From: Apiospora phragmitis
Lineage: Eukaryota; Ascomycota; Sordariomycetes; Amphisphaeriales; Apiosporaceae
Length of the DNA stretch: 64,000 bases
Reading direction: 5' to 3'
Assembly (NCBI GenBank): GCA_038363925.1
Contig: JAQQWL010000003.1
Location: 1,240,001 to 1,304,000 of the forward strand
Part shown: positions 32,567 to 44,690 of the stretch, in pieces
Numbering within the stretch: the first letter of the stretch is position 1
How the letters are laid out: every line of letters begins with the position of its first letter
Program-made: the position numbers and the translations under genes
Notes under the pieces: model-generated
What the model was told of the DNA's origin: nothing
Database searches by the model: none
Seen by the model: the letters and a program-made list of their open reading frames with translations, nothing else

Positions 32567-35500
32567 TTAATGAACGCTTCCTTTTTTCCCTATGTAACTG
32601 AAAGTGTGTTTCCTGCGAGGCTGGCAATCATTCGGTCTTGCTACAATGTCCTAGCACTTGCGTCAACGATGGGGGTTATGGCCTTTTCTTCTTTTTGGCA
32701 TTACGATTCTTGTATTATTAGCCGGGGCACAAAAGTATTTATTGTTTAGTTTATTTATTCATGCCAAATTCAAAACTACTCGCTACCTTCAAATTTGCTG
32801 ATTTCGTGAACTGTTATATTGCCTCCATTCGAACTTATATGATCTCAATAGTGATGATTTTCCCTCTCACATTGATGTGTGTGGTAAAAGTGGCTACCTG
32901 TTCAACCGGGTACCTATTCTGCCTATTCCTTCTGTCTCTTTGCTTCTATCCTAGCTAGCGGTCAACGAGGTAGACTTTCATAATATTGAACAATCTAGTT
33001 AGCTGAACTACATGCTTGACATTGAGAACACCACACCACGCGGACCCTCGCAGTAAATCTCCTGCTAAAAATTTGCTTGCACACACTACGTGGTAGAGTG
33101 CTTAGCTTTTGGTGTCCATGTCTCCCATATTAGCTAGCATCCTTCACCTGTCCATCTGCTCATTCTACCTGCATATGCCACCCGCTGTTAGTTTCTGTCA
33201 CTTGCGACAGGGAAATGCAGCACCTGCTCAATGCTACGACGAATCCATGACCAGAATAGTTGTTCGAGATACAATGACGTCGATATAAGAAGTTACCCCT
33301 CTAGACCCATGCTGCGAGAGCCGCATCACCCACTTCAATTGGGACATTTGCAATATGCTTGTATATAGTAGTAGTAGTATGTATGCCTAGAGCTCAGACC
33401 ACAGCTATGGAGTCGTCCGTATTCTGTGTTCAGTCTCCACAACGAGGATGACACTCAGTCTTCCAATAACCCCTGCATAATAAATGGGTAGAATATCGAC
33501 GAGGATTATTCAACCTTGTATTATGCATATGTATGGGAATGATAGAATGGTAGCTTGAGGTCTGTGTTCGAATATGACATGTAACGCCCCTAGGGATCGG
33601 GAAATCACCGCCCGACAACCGCGCAAATACCAGAGGCAAGTCTAGGCGTGCCTCAGGATATATCGGAGCGTGAATGATTGACATACACTAGTTGATCATG
33701 TTTGTTTTGTCGATCCCGACTTGGATGTATGCCACAATTCGCTGTCACTAGTGTTGGTCTGTTTGGAAACAATGTGCTTTCGTTTTAGGCATTTTGTCTC
33801 TGCAAAGAAAACACCTCAAGTCTTGAGCCTGCCTCTGGCAGAACCCTACATCTTTTCCATCCAAGAAAGTTGACTCTTACGCAATGACGAGTAAGTAAGG
33901 AGACCCAATCGGTATTGCCGCTTTCATGCATCCGTCCACTCCCCGCAGTGTCCCTTGCAAAAAAACTATTCCGAGCGCGCTGAGCCTCCAAAGCCTAGGT
34001 GTATGTAACTTGTACAGAGCTTCTGGAAATGCTTCCTCCTACTGCCGAAGAAGATCCGAACCAAGATGCGATTCGCTCCCACCACGGTGGATATTAATTC
34101 GGAGATCCGCCTCGACATGCACAACATCGCCCCCCGCAAGTGGACCGGAACGGTTTCGGAGGCCCCAGGAAGGGGTGGGCCCGTTTCCATTTTACCCTAC
34201 GCTCTGCCTCCGTTGCGATCTGTGCGAGTTCTTACTAATGATGACGATGTTAATTGCGGTATATTCTGCAGCTAACGCGCTCTTGGCGCTTATTCTCCAA
34301 AGAGGGTCCCCGGATCCAACGAGCTTCAAACGGGGCGGCTATGTGTTACTGTAAATGCGCAATACTCCACCTGTGGCGGGTGTTATGTGGGAAAGCCCCT
34401 ATCCAGCATTGGTATTGAAAGAAGCACAGGTCACGAGAGCTATGCGACCGGAGTATGCCGTCCACAGAAACCAGGTTATGATAGCTGTGAGAGTTGCATG
34501 AAGTAGCACGGTAGCTGACACCTGACAGTTGCCATTCCTATTGTGACGTCTATGATAGCCGTGCCACCGATGTCACAGCCCGTAGAAAATGGATTCATCT
34601 GAGCAATATACTCATTCGAAGTTTTCATGGTGGTATTGGGTGAACTTTCTTTTTGGTCGCGACTGAGATTGGTTTCCTGCACTCGAGGGATGATTATTCC
34701 AGATAAGGGGTCGTAAATCGGCACGGCGAATGCCCTTCTTGATTTTTATCAGAATGCAGACTTGTATTAGGGGAGAGCAGCACAGAATGTATACCGGGCT
34801 CGCCATGGCGGCTACGACAAGCCCTAGGACTTCCATGTTCAGTAAAGTTATTATTGTCCTCGTTGCCAGTAGTAGAGCTACGGCGTTTGTCGCACTGTTA
34901 AGAAAGCCATGCCCGTGCTTCTCACTAAGGCATCCGTACCAGTAGTGCCTGCACCACAAAGCCCTGCCATGGCCCTATTTTCGCCATCGAGGATACTGCC
35001 TAAGTTTAGGGGTTGATGGACTGGGTGGGTTTCTTACTAGGTGTTTACGTGAGTATTAGGCAGAGCTCCTATGGTCTTAATAAGTACTTGTGTATTTTAT
35101 TGATGAAATGGCAATATGCGAAAAGCATAGACGACGGTGGTAACACTCAGGGTGGAAGTGAGTAAATTCTATCACATCTTCTTGCTTAGGCAGCTATTTT
35201 CAATGCTTTGTGTAAGTACGGTATACGATATCGGCATGCTCCACGCTTGGCTCTTGATAATCTTATGTGCGGGCACAGGATGACCAATCTCATGGGAACC
35301 AAGAGGCGAGGCGGGTTAACTGGGTGCTCACATAATCTTGGACAATGCTATCAAGTCGCGTAATGCGTTAAAGCCAGGCACCAGGGGTAAAAAGTAAATT
35401 GGAATATATGTGGGTTACTAGTCTGAAACTTTTATAGACCAGGTCACCCAAAGCTTGCAGGAGGCTCAGTAATAGAGGTCGAGAGATAGGGGTATCAGAA

Positions 35501-35723
35501 CTCGCCTCACGTAGTCACTGTCAGTGAAAGCAAAGGATAATTACGTCAAGGCATTATGGATCTAATAGATTCCACCAAGTATTATGTGACGTTCGATTGC
35601 ACCTCACACCGTTCATATTTGCCGACTCATACAGTGGATGCTGCGCTTCCAGTGATCCATATAAAGTTAAGGGAATGGGCTCTCTTTCATATACCAATTT
35701 CCCCTTCTAGCTGAACATCGCTA
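32567..35723. other. 3.2-kb gene-poor region
   Basis: No gene can be supported. Weak traces are a plus-strand stretch near 34060-34350, with a possible intron (gttctt...ctgcag), and a minus-strand stretch 34476-34959 with one hydrophobic run (LVVAAMASPVYILCCSPLIQ). Both lack homology that I recognise and are probably relics or chance. Short tag repeats lie at 33368-33379. Confidence 0.45.
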
Positions 35724-36449
35724 CTACGGATGACTCTTGCAGAAAGCTGAGATAGACTTGATTGTCAGGCTAAATGCACCTTCTTGTTTTCCGAAGTAAC
35801 TGGGAAGAGGAAAATGTCAGTGTGTGAATCTTTGGACACAAGACCTAGCTCGGCATTGGCTGCTACCGTACTGACCTCCTCATCATCAAACTCATCGTCT
35901 TGATGCTGCTGGTGTTTAAAGGCTTGGCATCGGGCTGAGTCCTTCCCCTATATGTCGCAGTGAAGTTGGCCCAAGGCAGAAATACTTCCTGGATTCCCGA
36001 GGAACCATTGCCGCTGCCGCTGCTGGGCACAGTGAAGTTGGTCTCGTACAGCAAGCTGCTCTCGCGGTCGCTCGCCAGCAGCACGTCCTTCAGGTTGAGC
36101 GTGTACAGCCTGCCGTCGGCCAGCGCCACGGCGACGAGCAGGCCGTCGTACCCGGCCAGGTCCCAGTCCAGCGACCCGACCGTCTGCTGCGAGGCAAAAC
36201 CGGCACCGCCCAGCGTGACGTCGTCGAGATAGCCGGCGAAGTTGGCCTCGTTCGCGGCCGCGGCGATGGACAGGTGCGAGGAGCTGTTGCCGCCGCGGAC
36301 GGAGTCGTCGACGGCTTCCCAGAGCGAGGCGTTCCAGGGCCTGCCGTGAAAACCAAAAATTCAGCACGCGTTTCTTCGAGTAATTGGTAAAGCAGAAGAA
36401 GCGGGGCTTACTGAGTTCCTCCCAAAAGGGGCAATTGTTGAAGAGCCAT
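35724..36449 (-). CDS. CIA30 family protein (complex I intermediate-associated 30)
   Basis: Three exons (36412-36449, 35876-36340, 35724-35799), introns GTAAGC...GGCAG and GTCAGT...CCCAG, 193 residues, no frame damage. Signatures in order are EAVDDSVRGGNSSSHL, FAGYLDDVTLGGAGFASQQT, WDLAGYDGLLVAVALADGRL, YTLNLKDVLL, EVFLPWANFTATYRGR, SIKTMSLMMRS and YFGKQEGAFSLTIKSI. These define the galactose-binding-like CIA30 fold. True CIA30 is a mitochondrial assembly factor for respiratory complex I. This short version starts directly at the domain without an obvious mitochondrial presequence, and fungi have several cytosolic paralogues, so the role is uncertain. Confidence 0.9.
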
Positions 36450-36825
36450 CTTGTTAACCGGAATCAAGCCAGTCAGCTCCGTTAATTACCCAGAGCAGTA
36501 GAGAAGACGAGAGGGACAAATGCCAATGGAACATCCTAAATGGAATTCTGAAATAGCGAAAAACTCATGTTTGCCTCCGGTTCCCTGCATATTGAGAGGC
36601 ATTTCGTTTGTTCATTTTGTTTGACTTTTCATCATTCAACACTCATGTCTCACATCTGACCTGAAAATCCTGTGCTCGTGAGAACCTTTTTGGGGGACAG
36701 TGTTCGGGTCACACGACGGATAACACCACCGTAATTGATTTTTGGAACTCCTGATCATATAATTAATAGGAAGATTCGACAGACAACAGCCGGAAGGGAG
36801 AAAAGCTCGAATACTCGCAGTCAGG

Positions 36826-37158
36826 ATGGATCCTAACCAACAACCTATACAGCCTCAGCAGCCGCAACAGGTTCATCAATCTCAACAACCTCAGCAATAT
36901 CAGCCATACCAGCCAACCCCACCCCTCGCCAGCCGACCATGGCACATCACGAAGCTCGTGCTCCACTCGCTGTCGATCGTCTTCTGCATAATCGGCATCT
37001 CCATCGCGCTCGCCGTGAACCCGACGGTGCTCAGTCTGCAGGTCGTCTGGGTCGCGCCCGAGGCCGCCGTCGTCATCATCTGGTCCGTCGCCAAGTTCGT
37101 CACCCTCTGCGCGCGCGGGAAGAAGGACCAGGAGCAGCATCGCGAAGGATTCACGTAG
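36826..37158 (+). CDS. Small membrane protein with Gln/Pro-rich N terminus
   Basis: 110 residues: a Q/P-rich head (residues 1-35, QPQQPQQ-type repeats), helix 1 (LVLHSLSIVFCIIGISIALA), helix 2 (VVWVAPEAAVVIIWSVAKFV) and a basic tail ARGKKDQEQHREGFT. This resembles the first half of a common fungal four-helix family of about 200-250 residues, and the stop comes where the next loop would begin. It may therefore be a truncated copy or have an unseen further exon. Function unknown. Confidence 0.55.
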   Translation: MDPNQQPIQPQQPQQVHQSQQPQQYQPYQPTPPLASRPWHITKLVLHSLSIVFCIIGISIALAVNPTVLSLQVVWVAPEAAVVIIWSVAKFVTLCARGKKDQEQHREGFT

Positions 37159-38137
37159 TTACGTAGTGACCGCATCGACAAGTTTAGTGCCCATTGCACT
37201 TCCAATGCCTTGTTTAGCAAGAGCCTATAGGGGTGTGTTCTAGCGAATGTAGAAGTTAAACTGAAGACCGATCCCGTTCTAGGTTCAACGTGACTGCTTG
37301 AGTCCGTTATGTAAAGTACCTAACTTTGCGATCAAGGAATATGCGGTAGAGGCGTATGTAGATAATCCATACATGACCAAAATTGACCGTTGAATCAGAC
37401 CTGCCTGGCGATCACACGTCACTGCAGTGATTGTGCTGCTTCATGCCAAAGAGCTTTCTTTGTTCTATGGGCTTCATGAGGCGGATATTATTATGCAGCC
37501 ATGCCTGCCTCAATGTACGACACCCCTTTGTTGGCTTCATACTGCCACTCTATAATTCTCTGATAACACTCGGTTTGGTCCAAAGTGTAGATGAGGGTAT
37601 CATGACGTACGCACAGCTACATGAGTCCGCATATGACTTTATGAGGCGAGATTGGTTGGTGGGATATCCCATGGGTATAATGTCACCTCTAGACTCTAAT
37701 TGGTGGACTTTGCAGAGCCAGAAGGCTTCTTCTCTCCTGGAACTGAGTTCTGGCACATGCGAACAAGATTTTAGATAAGGATATGGCAATTAACGCCAAT
37801 ATATGTGATGTTGCAATGAAGAGAAACACAATGGTTCTTTGCGCGATCTTCTGTATGATCGCCGTATGAATGACGTTTGATAGAGAGATAAGGCTATTGA
37901 TAGTCCAGATCGCTTGTAGAACAGAGATTACTAGCATTCGTGTTTTGACCGTACGCTTTTGCAACAACATATCTGGTTACACAAACTTCAACTTCTCTGA
38001 CTTATCAAACAACTACTTTCGATAGAACTGAGAAACTACATACTCCTGTGACTACGCAACTCCAACACTGCCCCTTCAAAGACGTATAACCAGATAGGCT
38101 ACAGTTCTGTACTATTGACCCAATGAGACTCGGAGAC
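37159..38137. other. Intergenic with one doubtful hydrophobic frame
   Basis: The minus-strand frame 37689-37970 could encode 93 residues with two hydrophobic runs (TIVFLFIATSHILALIAISL is one). There is no homology, splice or codon-bias support. Nothing else is seen. Confidence 0.35.
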
Positions 38138-39793
38138 CTAGTTAGGGACGATCAGAGTATTGAACAAGTTTCCAGGAACCTTGACGAAGGCATCAGAGTC
38201 CAAGCGTTGGTCCACAGACGCAGCGCTGCCATCAGCGGGAGAGTCAGGGTGGTGGTAGCAAGTGTCGCCGCCGATCCAGCTAGCACCCCCGCAAGACGCA
38301 CTGGCGGCACAGGATTCCACACAGCCGAAGTAATCCGCGACCGCGACCGGCCCAGTATAGGGGTGACTGTTGATGCCGTGTTGGCAGGCGATGTAGAAAT
38401 CCACACCGTTCACGGTGATGGGCTTGCCGTGGTCTTCGGTGCACGAGTACCGCTTCTTTTCCAGCGGGCCCGCGTTCAGGTCGGCGCAGCTGGTCGGGCT
38501 GCAGCTCCCGCAGGCGCCCACACACCCGGCGAGTGGGCACTCATGAACGCAGCGGCCGCGATGGTGGGCATCTTCGAGTTGGTGCTGAAGAAGCACTTTT
38601 GCGTCTTGACCTCGTAATCGACACTGAGGCAAGCGGGGATGCCGCCACACGCCTTCATGCAGGAAGCAAAAGACGGGTAGCGGTCGGGGACCTGCTTCAG
38701 GTACGTGGTGCCATGACGCTTCTTGCAGGACATGACAAAATTCTGTCACGGGAGCAAAACAGTCAGCATAAGAATCATGTCATAATTGCTAGTGAAGGTG
38801 GACGCACCTCGTCAGTAGGGCTAGCAAAAAGTTGACCATCGGCCTCCGGGCATTCGGTGGAACATCGTTTCTTGTCAAAATGGTTCACTGTAACAGTGGG
38901 CGGGTCGGTGGCGTAGAGGTGGTGAACACCGGGCTTATGCACTGTAGAGTACCCTCCTCCAAGGCCGTAGAGTTTGCAATTGTTAGTAGCAGAGCAGACG
39001 TCGAATGAGACACTGATTGGATATTAGCATACTAGGAGACGAGGATTACCTAGCGGTTGGAGATCTTACCTGTTGCAGACACTGGAGGCGGAACACTTGT
39101 CGATACATTCTCGGTGACTGGAGGCCGTCTCGATCCCTTTCACGACAGCCCCGGCCGTGTCAGAGCAGCATTGGATGTAGTATTAGGTTCCGTCAACCCC
39201 CTGGTGGATCTTTCCATCATCTATATGAATGTCAGAATGTGGCCAAACGTGCGAAGGGGCACATGTAGACTTACTCATCGGACAGGTGAGATCCGTGGTG
39301 ATCTGGGGAGATGCAACGGCGGCCTGGGGGCGAGGGGGTGCTGGGGCACATCTTTGGGACCCGAAGATTGAGAGTAGGGTAGGGCATGGGGTTGTTATCT
39401 GGCTCCAGTTCGCATGTCATTTTACTGGCATGGTATTCTGCGCTGCCACAGCGAGCGTCGTTGGCGCAAAGTTCCGCGCATGCCTCTAGCGAAGCGACGC
39501 TCACATGCGTGGTGAACCCGGTATGAGGATTTCCGTGACCACAGAGCAGCTCGAACGTTTTTCCAGATCTGTAAGTCGTCAGCCACGTTCACAAAGACGA
39601 CAAGCAGGGGGCATTTCTTACATGGAGTACAGCTTCCCGTGGTCTCTCTGATTAGTACAGTCGTACGAGGCAAGTTACCCGACCAGCCCTGATCAGTACC
39701 TGGGCTGGTATTGCCGGTCGTTGACTGTGCCGAAAATGGCACCAGAACGGTAGCCAGCGAAGTCCACCAGACGGCGGAGTGAGAAATAAACAT
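38138..39793 (-). pseudogene. Secreted protein with four PAN/Apple domains
   Basis: The signal peptide MFISHSAVWWTSLATVLVPF starts at 39793. Four Cys-patterned PAN/Apple modules follow across introns: (1) KTFELLCGHGNPH ... LEACAELCANDARCGSAEYH; (2) YYIQCCSDTAGAVVKGIETA with HRECIDKCSASSVCN; (3) CPEADGQLFASPTDENFVMS then FASCMKACGGIPACLSVDYE; (4) NGVDFYIACQHGINSH ... FGCVESCAASASCGGASWIG. PAN domains bind protein or carbohydrate; in fungi such proteins are usually wall-associated. Introns are supported at 38745-38806 and around 39003-39070; the others are approximate. A one-base shift near 38525 could be an error. The TAA at 39183-39185, where G-T-x-YYIQC is expected, is a substitution that stops the protein early. 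Confidence 0.72.
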
Positions 39794-40312
39794 ATCTGAT
39801 AGGGCGTCGGTTGGTTGATTTGATGGATGTAGTGGCGAACGGCGGAGGATGTTGGTGTTGTAGAAGGGTGCGCTTGTCAACTTATGTAAGAATCGTCCAG
39901 CTCATGCGTTGGGAGACCCCTGAAGCTCTATTGTCTCATTGAGCGCTAGCTCAAGTGTTTCTATACGCAAGTCTGGATCCTGTATCACAGGAGATGTCTT
40001 TGACCTGCAGTGCAGATCTGGAAGCATAGATGGCCAGTCGTAGCTTCGTCCAAATATTATAGCATTAATACCGCTATGCTGCAGTACCACATCGCTTCTC
40101 CCTCTGTGTTAGGGTTTTTATTGAGTTCACTAACCTACTGGAGGGCATGCCTCCAAGCCAATACTACATATAGACTTGATACCGATTTGGGTTTTGAGAT
40201 GCCCAAACTATGCATCTCCAGCAGGAGACATGTAGGCGGCGAGACATCAAGCCGTTGATTCATTTGGAAAATACCAAAAAACAACATTATACTTTCTAAA
40301 ATAAAAAGCCTA
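39794..40312. other. Intergenic spacer before the AT-rich transposon
   Basis: No gene is supported. TA at 40311-40312 is the left target-site copy of the transposon. Confidence 0.5.
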
Positions 40313-41995
40313 ACGTATCCCACAAGCGAATATCCTATACAAGCGAATATCTCATTCTTTTACACCCTTTTTAATAAAATATAAGTTAATTTTATTATAA
40401 CGTATTTAATATATTAAAATTAATCGGAATCCTCATCTCTAGATATTTCTATATTATTCTAATAAGTACGCGTATTATGCCCGGGCTCTCCGTAGATTCT
40501 ATAACGTTATAAGCGTGTCCTAAACGTCCTCGTATAACTATTCCTCCGACGCGATTCGTTTTATAACTATCTATTAATGTCCTTTTAAAATTACAGGTCT
40601 TTTCTAGCTTATATACGAAATAATCCTCTATTTTATAGCCGTTTTTTTTATACGGCGGCGCCGGCTAAGTATTTTATTTACTTTTCGAAGTGTCGCGTTC
40701 TTACTTTTTAAAAAAGTAACTCGGTATATAATATATATTATAGCCTTTATAATTTAATTAAGGCTAGTTAAAATAAATATTAAAAAGTTATTTTAATACC
40801 GTACGATACGGTTTCGAATATATTCGGTTTAGGATTAAGCTTTAATCGGATTATTTAGGGTTTTTAATTCTTAAGGAATAAGTAGGCCGAAAGATATCCC
40901 CGGAGGTATTAAAGTACGTAGCTTTATATTTAATTATAAAATAATATATTCCGGATTCTACGAAACGAGTCCTATCCTTTAAAAGCTTCCTCGTATATTC
41001 GAAACGGTAAAAATCGAGTTCTTTTTATAATAAAGTTCGAAAACTATTAAGTAATAGTTTTCGTAGCTATTTAAGACTAGGAAACGATAACGACTCTTTG
41101 TATAAAACCTGGTATATTAATTAAAGTATCGAATCTAGTCCTCGCCTTTTTTATTCGTGATCTAGCTATTTTTAGTAACTGCGATCACCTAGTCCTTTAA
41201 TAATAAGCTATTTTTATATTAAGAAGAGAGGTACGTTTTCCCGGTAAAAATAATATATAAAAAGATAGCGTAACCGTGTAATCTAACGCCTTAAATAATT
41301 GTAACTTATTCCCGGTTCCTTTATTATATTACCCTAGGCCTTTCGTATCGATCAGAGGTGGTTATAATTATTTTAAACGAGATTTAGTTTATAAAAAAGC
41401 CGGTTTCGTTAAAGTTATAAATATCCTTTTTTTAAATCTCGTATTTATAAATTATATTTCGTATAAAAATAAACTATGCGCGATACGTATTAAAATCTTT
41501 ATAAAAAACTTTTTAATAATCGATTCTTCGGTTAAAACGCGTCCGGAGGTCTAGTTGTTATTATATAAAGTTAAAGGCCTAATTAACGCCGACGCGTCCC
41601 GCGTCGCGTAAGTTAAATAATTAATTCGTTATATCTTTTATACCACTTAACCGAGGAGGAAACGATCGCGTATTTAAATTAATAATATATCGAATAATCG
41701 CATTTTTCTTCGAAATTTAAAAACTTTCGAGAATTTATAAATATTTCGCGTCGTATAGGTTAATTATTTCGTTTATATTATAAAGTTTTCGATAAGACGT
41801 AATAAATTAATATAGCTTTTTATACGCTTAAAATTAAGTCTTCTTAAAGCGCTTAAAGCGCTAGAATTATATTACTCTTTTTCTAAAGTTGTGGCATTTT
41901 CGGACGTAAAAGAATATAAAAAAAGGTTGAGGCTATGAGGAAATTTATAAAAGTGGGACATTCGCTTGTGTGGGATATTCGCTTGTGGGATACGT
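40313..41995. mobile_element. RIP-mutated Fot1/pogo-type DNA transposon
   Basis: A 1683-base, extremely AT-rich block bounded by inverted repeats ACGTATCCCACAAGCGAATA at 40313 and its complement ending at 41995, with TA outside both ends (40311-40312 and 41996-41997). Each terminal repeat holds two copies of acaagcgaatatc, and similarity extends about 50 bases with C/T differences. The interior carries remains of a pogo-class transposase. The very low GC content and stops at Trp and Gln codons point to repeat-induced point mutation. The size fits a complete original element. Confidence 0.93.
40500..41900 (-). pseudogene. RIP-destroyed pogo/Fot1 transposase
   Basis: The best-read part, minus strand about 41390 to 41110, gives TTSDRYERPRVI, RNRE, VTII, GVRLHGYAIFLYIIFTGKTY, YKNSLLLKD, VIAVTKNS and ITNKKGED, all in one frame. 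This follows the DDE core of Fot1/pogo transposases (S-x-D-R-x-x-R-P, the N-R-E-W motif, and F-x-x-x-G-K). The seven stops that break it fall where this family has Trp or Gln, as expected for TGG to TAG and CAA/CAG to TAA/TAG changes. The outer limits given are approximate. No product is expected. Confidence 0.85.
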
Positions 41996-42108
41996 TATCT
42001 TAAAATGCTGGCCTGTCTTGGCCGCCCCGTCCCGTCTTCATGCCTGTCACCTCCTTGTCGACTATACGACGACGGCACTTGCGTCATTTGAGGGACCAGG
42101 ACCTATCT

Positions 42109-44690
42109 TTAATGGTAAGTTCGATTAGAAACCATGAATTGTAACTCAGTTCCTTGACCGGAAGCACTTGAACAGCCATACGCCTTGTCGGCCTGCGGGA
42201 TGCTCTCTGTTCTCCTATTCCCCAAGTCTCTCTGAACTTCAGCTGCAGCTGTCCCCCCCCCATCCGCGTTTCCGCTTTTTCGGATCTCGACAGTAGCAAT
42301 GCGCGCCATTGGTTTTCTCGACCGGATACCCACGCAGGTGTTGTCCAACAGGGGTGACTCGGCGGGCGAAGACTGTTGCGCCAGGACCACCATCTCGGCG
42401 GCACTATCCCAGGCTTCACTCACCCTTTTATGTCGTGCCGAAAAACCGATATGCATAACGACGACAACGAAAATGGAGGAACAGGAAGACAAGACACAAC
42501 CTGTCAAGCCAGTTCCTCGCCGCCATGGCATAACCGTGGAATGTGGCACGCATAACGACTTCAGTTGACCCAGAAGCCGAGTCGCGCAACTTGTCAGGCA
42601 TTGGGAACCAATCCACAGGGTCTTTATTAACCTGGACCATGGCGTTCGCTGCCGTCTTCCAGTCCTCCTCATTAGCCGGCATGAACGGAATTAGCGAAGA
42701 AACTGGCAGCTGTAGGTTCAACCCACAGCGAGATAGGCCATCGCTGAAGAACATGGATATCGCGTGCTCAAGCGTGCGGGTTCTGGGTGAAATATGAGGT
42801 TCGTCAGTCCAGTTATTGTAGGGAAACGCCGTGTAGTCTAATAATCTGTCAAACAGAGAGCGGTTGTGTGGATTACTTTTGATGGGGATGAGGCCAGCAG
42901 AAACATCCGCAACGTGGGAAGACAGGACCTCTGTGAACCAGCTTGTATGCATTTTGATATGCGTCCATATATCTGGGCCTGGTGGAGAGCGTGGCCGGTA
43001 ATTTGTGACCGCGAAATCGGGAGCGCTGTCCTTCTTCAGCTCGGTCCGCACGATATCGCCTCCCTGACTAATGCGGTAGTTGAACTTCAGGCGGCCGCCA
43101 TCAAAGCCGCCGATATCCATTTTAATGTACGTGTCGGCAGCCACCCACTGAGCGTCAACGGTGCAAGTCACTGGACCCCAAGTGGTGGTCTTGTTCTCTT
43201 CCCGACGTGTTATGTGTAGCAAAAGCTCTCCCAACGAGTGACTTGCGCAGCGATTCTGTGATCTCGAATGTAGTCGGTTGGCTGGTAGTGCCTTTCCTGT
43301 CTTTGTAGTACATTGTAAAGTGGTCCAATGTTGGAAATGGCAAAGAAACCTTTTTCTGGGCCAGATCTATCTTATCGTGAACCTTGCATGCCACGCGCAC
43401 TGCTGGTACTCTGGTTTCCACGTTGTAAGTCTTGACCGCTAGATCGAGCGACCCGTACCTTTCCGGTACCTTGTTCTTCTTGCGCGCCTTCAAGTAGATC
43501 AAAGCTTCAGAGTAATGACTAGCCGCCAGGTTCAGCAGGAGACCTACAGAGGTGTGTGTAGTGTAGACAAGGTATCCCCTGGGTCACCTGAGCGACCGTA
43601 CATCATTTTACGTATATTCCTATCAAGGAACTCGGACTCATGGTTCAGACCTTCGTGACTCCACCAGCGGGAGAGTTGATCAGCGACCAGAAGGTATGTT
43701 GCAGACGGATATATCCGGTCTTCCAGACGCTCAATAGTCCTGGAGCATTCATACTTCGATTCCTCGTGAACAGGGAAGTAATCTGCCGTGAGGTTTGTAG
43801 GCCACAACTGTATATCGCTCCCTATTCTCGAGTCAGTGACATCAGGACTCAGGCCAGTCTGGTACTCGGGGTCCCTGACCGTTCATCCAAAACCTCATAC
43901 CTCCTACTGGTAAGTCCATCTCCCTTGGCAGCATGATAACCGCAGTAGCTGGTCCAGCAAGCAAAGCTAGACTTCCCCCAACAAGTAGAAGAGTAACGAG
44001 AAAGAAATCTTGGCGCCATCGCTTTCGATTGAAATTGATGGCGCCAAGGAAATCAATAGACCAAAAATAGCTGCATCATTCGACGGAGCATCAATAGACT
44101 TTCGTGTATTGAACAGGATATGGATTGAATAAATGGGGGTATAATTACCTCACCAACATAAAAACTCTATTAAAGCTCAGTAAACCAAGCGGTACACCAC
44201 TTCCGAAAAGAAGTTTAGATCGCACAGTATGTAAGATGATGGCAGACATGCTTGATAGTATGAGCAGTTCCTTATTTGAGAAAACACGTGTTAGCTGAAA
44301 ATACAGGCTGGCATCAACAGGAAAGGAAGTGACCTGCCTGCACCTTGGCCGCAATCTGCAAGGCCGCAAATTTCAGGTTGTCGCTTTCTTCAGCACCCTG
44401 GAGTTCCGTGCCAATGAAAAACCAGGAGATATTGATAGCAACGAGGCCAATCGACAGAGTTGCCGGGATTGAATGGACAGCAGATGTACATAGAAGAGGC
44501 AGCCACTACTGATGTAATAGAATCTTCGCCGAGTCATCAGGCGTCCCTCGCCAGATGAAATTCAATATCCCGAGCCCAATGGCCCTCAATATAAACTGGA
44601 AGCGCTGGATGAACGGCAGAATGACAGCTCTGGGAGCCATAATTGTGGTGCTATCACGAGTGTCTGCAATGATGAGGGAAGACATCCCTT
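42109..44690 (-). pseudogene. Fungal multi-pass membrane protein with large outer domain, decaying
   Basis: Start region MAPRAVILPFIQRFQFILRA, then LPLLCTSAVHSIPATLSIGL with NISWFFIGTEL, FAALQIAAKV, SAIILHTVRSKLLFGSGVPL, LALLAGPATAVIMLPREMDL and LWPTNLTADYFP. A long extracellular part with WTDEPHIS and DPVDWFPMP precedes a last helix IFVVVVMHIGF and a tail EAWDSAAEMVVLAQQS. This is the plan of a widespread fungal family of uncharacterised proteins of about 600-700 residues (N-terminal helices, glycosylated domain, last helix). Several introns are needed and not all could be placed. There is a TAG at 44506-44508 within HQ-x-WLPLL and a one-base shift near 42510. Function unknown. Confidence 0.6.

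Noticed and set aside
34476..34959. Minus-strand membrane protein gene
   Set aside because: One hydrophobic run only, two frames, no start or splice support; kept only as a remark in the gene-poor region.
40313..41995. Centromere-like AT-rich DNA
   Set aside because: The block has inverted ends, TA duplication and transposase remains, so a RIP-mutated transposon explains it fully.
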